Assembly: GCA_036503555.1 (NCBI GenBank)
Contig: DASXWQ010000091.1
Location: 59,580-123,579 of the forward strand
Source: Actinocatenispora sp036503555
GTDB lineage: Bacteria; Actinomycetota; Actinomycetes; Mycobacteriales; Micromonosporaceae
DNA: 64,000 bases
Direction of reading: 5' to 3'
Shown here one piece after another: positions 60,095 through 64,000 of the stretch. A program made the position numbers and the translations under genes. Under the pieces are notes generated by a model. That model searched no databases and was not told where the DNA came from. It saw nothing but the letters and a program-made list of their open reading frames with translations. The stretch's first letter is position 1. Each line of letters opens with the position of its first letter.

Positions 60095-61765
60095 TCAGAC
60101 CGCGACGCGGGTGCGCAGCGCGGCGCGCTCGGCCCGCCGTTCGGCGGCGAGCGCCGGGTCGAGCACCGGTACGGCAGCGATCAGCTCCCGGGTGTAGTCG
60201 TCCTGCGGGTCGGTGTAGACGGTCTCCGCGTCGGCCAGCTCGACGAGCCGGCCGTGGTGCATGACGGCGACCCGGTCGGACACCTGGCGTACCACCGCGA
60301 GGTCGTGCGCGACGAACACCAGCGTCAGGTCCAGCTCCGCGCGCAGCTCCGCGAGCAGCTCGATGATCTGCGCCTGCGTCGACACGTCCAGCGCGGACAC
60401 CGGCTCGTCGCAGACGACCAGCTTCGGCGAGCGCACCAACGCCCGGGCGATGCCGATCCGCTGCCGCTGCCCGCCGGAGAACTCGTGCGGGTACGCGTCG
60501 TACCGGTCGGGGTCGAGGCCGACCCGCGACAGCCAGTCCCGGGCCGTGTCGCGGATCGTCCGCTCGTCGCGGACTCCGGCCGCCCGCAACGGATCCGCGA
60601 CGCTCTCGCCGACCGTACGGCGCGGGTTGAGCGCGGAGATCGGGTCCTGGAACACCATCTGCAGGTCCCGCCGGTACGGCGCCAGCCGGCGGTCCGACAG
60701 CTGCCCGATCTCCGTACCGTCGAACTCGACGCGACCGCCGGTCGGCCGCAGCAGCCGCACCATCATCCGGGCGAGCGTCGTCTTGCCGGAGCCGGACTCG
60801 CCGACCACGCCGAGGGTCTCGCCCCGGTACACGTCGAGCGTGACACCGTCGACCGCGGGTACGGTCCTGCGCCGGCCGGGCACCAGGCCGTGCCCGGCCG
60901 GAAAGTCCTGCCGCACGTCGACCACGCGCACCAACGGTTCAGGGATGGCCGGCCTGTCCACAAGGGACAGTTGGCGGGGCGCGTCGATGCGCGGGACCGC
61001 CGCAAGCAACGCCCGGGTGTACTCGTGCGCCGGCTCGGCGAGCACCCGGGAGACCGGCCCGCGCTCGACGGCCCGGCCGTGCTGCATGACGAGCACGTCG
61101 TCGACCGTACCGGCGATCACGCCCAGATCGTGCGTGACCAGGAGCAGCGCCATGCCCGTCTCGGTCCGCAGCTCGTGCAGCAGGTCGAGGATCTGCGCCT
61201 GGACCGTCACGTCCAGCGCCGTGGTCGGCTCGTCCGCGACGAGTACCCGGGGCTCGCAGGCGAGCGCCATCGCGATCAGCGCGCGCTGCCGCTGGCCGCC
61301 CGAGAACTGGTGCGGGAAGTCGCCCGCGCGGCGCGCCGCGTGCGGAATGCCGACGTGGTCGAGCACCTCGACCGCCCGGCGCCGCGCCGCCTGCTTGGAG
61401 GCGCCGGTGTGCAGCCGGTACACCTCGGCGATCTGGCTGCCGACGCTGAAGTACGGGTCGAGCGCGGACATCGGGTCCTGGAACACCATCGCGGCCGTCG
61501 CGCCGCGCAGCCGGCGTACCCGCTCGGGGGTGGCGGCGGTGACGTCGGTGCCGGCCACCTCGACCCGTCCGGTCACCCGGGCGGTGGTGCCGTGGTGCAG
61601 GCCCAGCAACGCCAACGCGGTCGCGCTCTTGCCGGAACCGGACTCCCCCACGATGCCGAGCGCCGCGCCGGGCGCCAGCTCGAACGACAGCCCGTCGACC
61701 GCGCGTACGCCGGGGAACTCGATCGACAGGTCCTCGACCACGGCCACCGGAGACTGGGTGATCAT
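60095..61765 (-). CDS. Fused DppD-DppF-type peptide ABC transporter ATPase
   Basis: 556 residues made of two complete ABC ATPase domains. Domain 1 (about 8-265) has GESGSGKSA, FSGGQRQRALIAMAL and VADEPTTALD. Domain 2 (about 290-545) has GESGSGKTT, FSGGQRQRIGIARAL and VCDEPVSALD. It powers uptake of oligopeptides or nickel-type substrates together with the two permeases upstream. ATG start at 61765. It is separated from the permease gene by a 240-base tandem repeat, unusual inside an operon. Confidence 0.95.
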   Translation of the reverse strand: MITQSPVAVVEDLSIEFPGVRAVDGLSFELAPGAALGIVGESGSGKSATALALLGLHHGTTARVTGRVEVAGTDVTAATPERVRRLRGATAAMVFQDPMSALDPYFSVGSQIAEVYRLHTGASKQAARRRAVEVLDHVGIPHAARRAGDFPHQFSGGQRQRALIAMALACEPRVLVADEPTTALDVTVQAQILDLLHELRTETGMALLLVTHDLGVIAGTVDDVLVMQHGRAVERGPVSRVLAEPAHEYTRALLAAVPRIDAPRQLSLVDRPAIPEPLVRVVDVRQDFPAGHGLVPGRRRTVPAVDGVTLDVYRGETLGVVGESGSGKTTLARMMVRLLRPTGGRVEFDGTEIGQLSDRRLAPYRRDLQMVFQDPISALNPRRTVGESVADPLRAAGVRDERTIRDTARDWLSRVGLDPDRYDAYPHEFSGGQRQRIGIARALVRSPKLVVCDEPVSALDVSTQAQIIELLAELRAELDLTLVFVAHDLAVVRQVSDRVAVMHHGRLVELADAETVYTDPQDDYTRELIAAVPVLDPALAAERRAERAALRTRVAV

Positions 61766-61770
61766 GCCGC

Positions 61771-62010
61771 CACCTCGCTTCGCTCGGCGCCGACACGAGG
61801 CACCACGCACTGCGCCAACTGATTCGCTCGCTGACGCCTGCTCATGCCCGCTCTCCGCTTCGCTCCGACCAGGCATGAGGCACCACGCACTGCGCCAACT
61901 GACTCGCTCGCTGACGCCTGCTCATGCCCGCTCTCCGCTTCGCTCCGACCAGGCATGAGGCACCACGCACTGCGCCAACTGATTCGCTCGCTGGCGCTCG
62001 CTCATGCCAG
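61771..62010. repeat. Three tandem 80-bp repeats inside the transporter operon
   Basis: The sequence caccacgcactgcgccaact starts at 61801, 61881 and 61961, an exact 80-bp period. Each unit also has cgcttcgctc, gcatgaggcac, tcgctcgctga and ctcatgcc. Units 2 and 3 are almost identical; unit 1 differs at its left end and matches the ATPase ribosome region, and unit 3 overlaps the stop of the permease gene. A related single unit lies at 48212-48293. Confidence 0.85.
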
Positions 62011-62994
62011 GGCCACCCTTCGGTCGGCGACCGAGTAGAGGATGTCGGCCACGGCGTTCGCGACGACGATGAGGGTGCCGGCGAGCAGCGTCACGCCGAC
62101 CACGACGGGCAGGTCGATGTTGCGCACCGAGGACACCAGCAGCTGCCCCAGCCCCGGCAGGCCGAACAGGCTCTCCGTCAGCGTCGTACCGGTCAGCGAG
62201 GTGGCCAGGTCGATCGTGCCGATGGTGATCAGCGGGGTGAGCGCGCCACGCAGCGCGTGCCGGCCGATCACCCGCCGCTCCGGCAACCCGTACGCCCGGA
62301 ACGTGCGGATGTGGTCCTCCGACAGCGTTTCCAGCATCGACGTCCGGGTGAGCCTCGTGTAGACGGCGGCCGACACGACCGACAGCGCCACCCACGGCAG
62401 GATCAGGTTCTGCGCCCACAGCAACGGATTCGCGGTCAACGGCTGGTAGCCGGGGAACGGCAGCCAGCGCAGGTACACGCAGAAGACGATGAGCAGCAGC
62501 AGACCGACGAGGAACACCGGCGTCGAGTTGCCGGCCAGTGTCAGCCCCGTGGCGATCCGGTCCACCGCCCGGCCGCGCCGCAGCGCGGACAGCACGCCGA
62601 GCCCGACACCGACCGACACCCAGATAATGAAGCCGCCGACGATCAGCGACGCCGACACCGGCAGCCGGTCCAGGAGCAACCCGGTCACCGGCTCCCCCGT
62701 CTGGTACGAGTAGCCGAGGCAGGGCGCCGCGCAGTGGATGACCTCCGGCCCGCCGGAGAACGTGCGGCCCGCGACGATGCCGACGAGGAAGTGCCAGTAC
62801 TGCAACCAGATCGGCTGGTCCAGCCCCAGCTCCGTCTCGATCCGGTGCAGCTGGTCGGCCTGGCAGGTCTTCGGCCCGCAGACGAGCTGCGCCGGGTTGC
62901 CGGGCAGCGCGTAGAAGATGAGGTACACGACGGCGGACAGGACCAGGAGCACCACGAGCGCGCCGAGCACCCGGCGTACGAGATATTGCGCCAC
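62002..62994 (-). CDS. DppB/OppB-type peptide permease
   Basis: 330-residue integral membrane permease. Opening MAQYLVRRVLGALVVLLVLS; a large outside loop with GPKTCQADQLHRIETELGLD; six membrane helices; and the permease signature in EDHIRTFRAYGLPERRVIGR. It forms the channel with the DppC-type permease. GTG start two bases after the DppC stop. The outer loop has extra Cys residues (VCGPKTC, HCAAPCLG) not usual in DppB. Confidence 0.93.
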   Translation of the reverse strand: MAQYLVRRVLGALVVLLVLSAVVYLIFYALPGNPAQLVCGPKTCQADQLHRIETELGLDQPIWLQYWHFLVGIVAGRTFSGGPEVIHCAAPCLGYSYQTGEPVTGLLLDRLPVSASLIVGGFIIWVSVGVGLGVLSALRRGRAVDRIATGLTLAGNSTPVFLVGLLLLIVFCVYLRWLPFPGYQPLTANPLLWAQNLILPWVALSVVSAAVYTRLTRTSMLETLSEDHIRTFRAYGLPERRVIGRHALRGALTPLITIGTIDLATSLTGTTLTESLFGLPGLGQLLVSSVRNIDLPVVVGVTLLAGTLIVVANAVADILYSVADRRVALA

Positions 62995-62996
62995 GG

Positions 62997-63962
62997 TCAG
63001 TCCGCCTTGCGGGAAAGGTTGGTGCTGCGGGGATCCAGGGCGTTGCGGAGACCGTCGCCGAGCAACGTGAAGGACAGTACGGTCACGAACAGCAGGACGC
63101 CGGGGATGACGACGTACATCGGGTCGCCGCCGAACCAGGTGGTGGCCTGCGACAGCATCTGGCCCCACGACGGTGTCGGCGGGTTGATGCCGACGCCGAG
63201 GAACGACAGGCCGGCCTCGGCGACGATGTTGCCGGGCACCATCAGCGCCGCGTACGTGATGACCGGGGCGGCCAGGCCGGGCAGGATCTCCCGGCGCGCC
63301 AGGCGGAATCCGCCGCCGCCGGCCAGCCGCGCGGCGGACACGTACTCGCGGGTCTTCAGCGTCAGCGCCTGGCCGCGGGCGATCCGGGCGGTGCCGGCCC
63401 AGCCGAACAGGGCGAGCACCAGCACCAGCAGCACCGGCCGCGGGAACGACTGCGGCACGATGCCCAGCAACGCGATCGAGAAGATCAGCGCCGGGAACGC
63501 CAGCACCAGGTCGGTGAAGCGGGACAGGATGCCGTCCGCGACCCGGCCGGCGAGGCCCGCGGTGAGCCCGACGGTCAGGCCGATCACCAGTTGCAGCACG
63601 GTCGCCGCGATCGCGACGGCGAGCGACACGCGCGCCCCGTACACGACGCGGGCGAACAGGTCGCGGCCGGTCTGCGGCTCGACGCCGAGCCAGTGCGTAC
63701 CGCTGATCCCGCCGAGGTCGCCGGTGGGTACGCCGCCGCGCGCCGAGTCGAGCAGCGTGTCGTGGTACGTGGTGTAGTCCTGGCCCTCGATCGCGGTCAG
63801 CAGCGGGGCCGCGATCGCCACCACGATCAGCAACACCACCACGCCGAGGCCGACCATGGCGGTCGGCTCGCGGCGCAGCTTCCGCCAGACCGCGCGGGCA
63901 CCGGCGACCGGTACCGGCGCGGCCGGGGTGATCTCATCGGCCGCGAGGGCCTCGGTAGTCAC
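62997..63962 (-). CDS. DppC/OppC-type peptide permease
   Basis: 321-residue permease with about six helices, the N-terminal WRKLRREPTAMVGLGVVV, the signature LTLKTREYVSAARLAGGGGF and the ending DGLRNALDPRST. It pairs with the DppB-type permease downstream. GTG start with GGAGAG upstream. In this operon C precedes B, the reverse of the usual order. A solute-binding protein gene is not seen and probably lies just beyond the right edge. Confidence 0.93.
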   Translation of the reverse strand: MTTEALAADEITPAAPVPVAGARAVWRKLRREPTAMVGLGVVVLLIVVAIAAPLLTAIEGQDYTTYHDTLLDSARGGVPTGDLGGISGTHWLGVEPQTGRDLFARVVYGARVSLAVAIAATVLQLVIGLTVGLTAGLAGRVADGILSRFTDLVLAFPALIFSIALLGIVPQSFPRPVLLVLVLALFGWAGTARIARGQALTLKTREYVSAARLAGGGGFRLARREILPGLAAPVITYAALMVPGNIVAEAGLSFLGVGINPPTPSWGQMLSQATTWFGGDPMYVVIPGVLLFVTVLSFTLLGDGLRNALDPRSTNLSRKAD

Positions 63963-64000
63963 GTTTCGCTCTCCACGGTGGACAGGCCGGCGGGGGGGCC

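Noticed and set aside
61771..62010. Tandem repeats as a possible CRISPR array
   Set aside because: Units are contiguous 80-bp copies without unique spacers, and no cas genes are present.

Overview
The window is 64 kb of very GC-rich DNA with dense genes, many GTG starts, four-base ATGA/GTGA gene overlaps and GGAGG-type ribosome sites. It is chromosomal DNA of a filamentous actinobacterium, most likely Micromonosporaceae. The grounds are the moxR-DUF58-VWA-fabG-fabI-hemH order shared with mycobacteria, TIGR04222/DUF692 genes, an AfsR/SARP regulator, a 6C-like small RNA and intergenic repeats containing cgcttcgctccg. No phage, plasmid, insertion sequence, tRNA, rRNA or CRISPR array was seen.

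Layout. 1-5500 (minus strand) is a housekeeping block: MoxR ATPase, DUF58 and VWA proteins, FabG, an InhA-type FabI, and ferrochelatase cut by the left edge. 5501-6008 holds a candidate 6C RNA with its own terminator and a hairpin repeat. 6009-13015 holds a PAP2 phosphatase with a small Cys protein, a frameshifted FAD monooxygenase facing its TetR regulator, a thioesterase-MBL pair and small regulators. 13072-15700 is a decaying sugar or amino-acid acid locus: GntR, a DapA/NanA-type aldolase, and remnants of a sialidase and a solute-binding protein. Then come a secreted beta-helix protein, asnB, a three-gene HcnABC-like flavin/Fe-S dehydrogenase, a glycoside hydrolase, NAD kinase, an aldo/keto reductase with LysR, a YhgE-type membrane system, an Xaa-Pro aminopeptidase and aconitase.

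38439-41801 is the most interesting part. Two TIGR04222 membrane proteins ending in Gly/Cys-rich tails are followed, with overlapping stop and start codons, by a DUF692 (MNIO) enzyme and a small partner-like protein. Known MNIO enzymes rebuild cysteines in precursor peptides, so this operon may be a membrane-anchored cysteine-modification system. 42048-46885 pairs two tandem imine-reductase-like enzymes, with Tyr and Asp at the same key position, with a divergent AfsR-type regulator. Three 11-bp direct repeats lie between them.

47012-60043 carries a PadR-controlled monooxygenase, a peptidase, a siderophore-interacting protein behind an iron box, an MMPL transporter, a phosphatase/kinase plus STAS partner-switching pair, and a small HTH protein with a palindromic operator. 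60095-63962 is a peptide ABC transporter operon interrupted by an 80-bp tandem repeat.

The window is rich in broken genes: eight remnants or frameshifted genes. Four of these keep both protein ends but have lost the middle.
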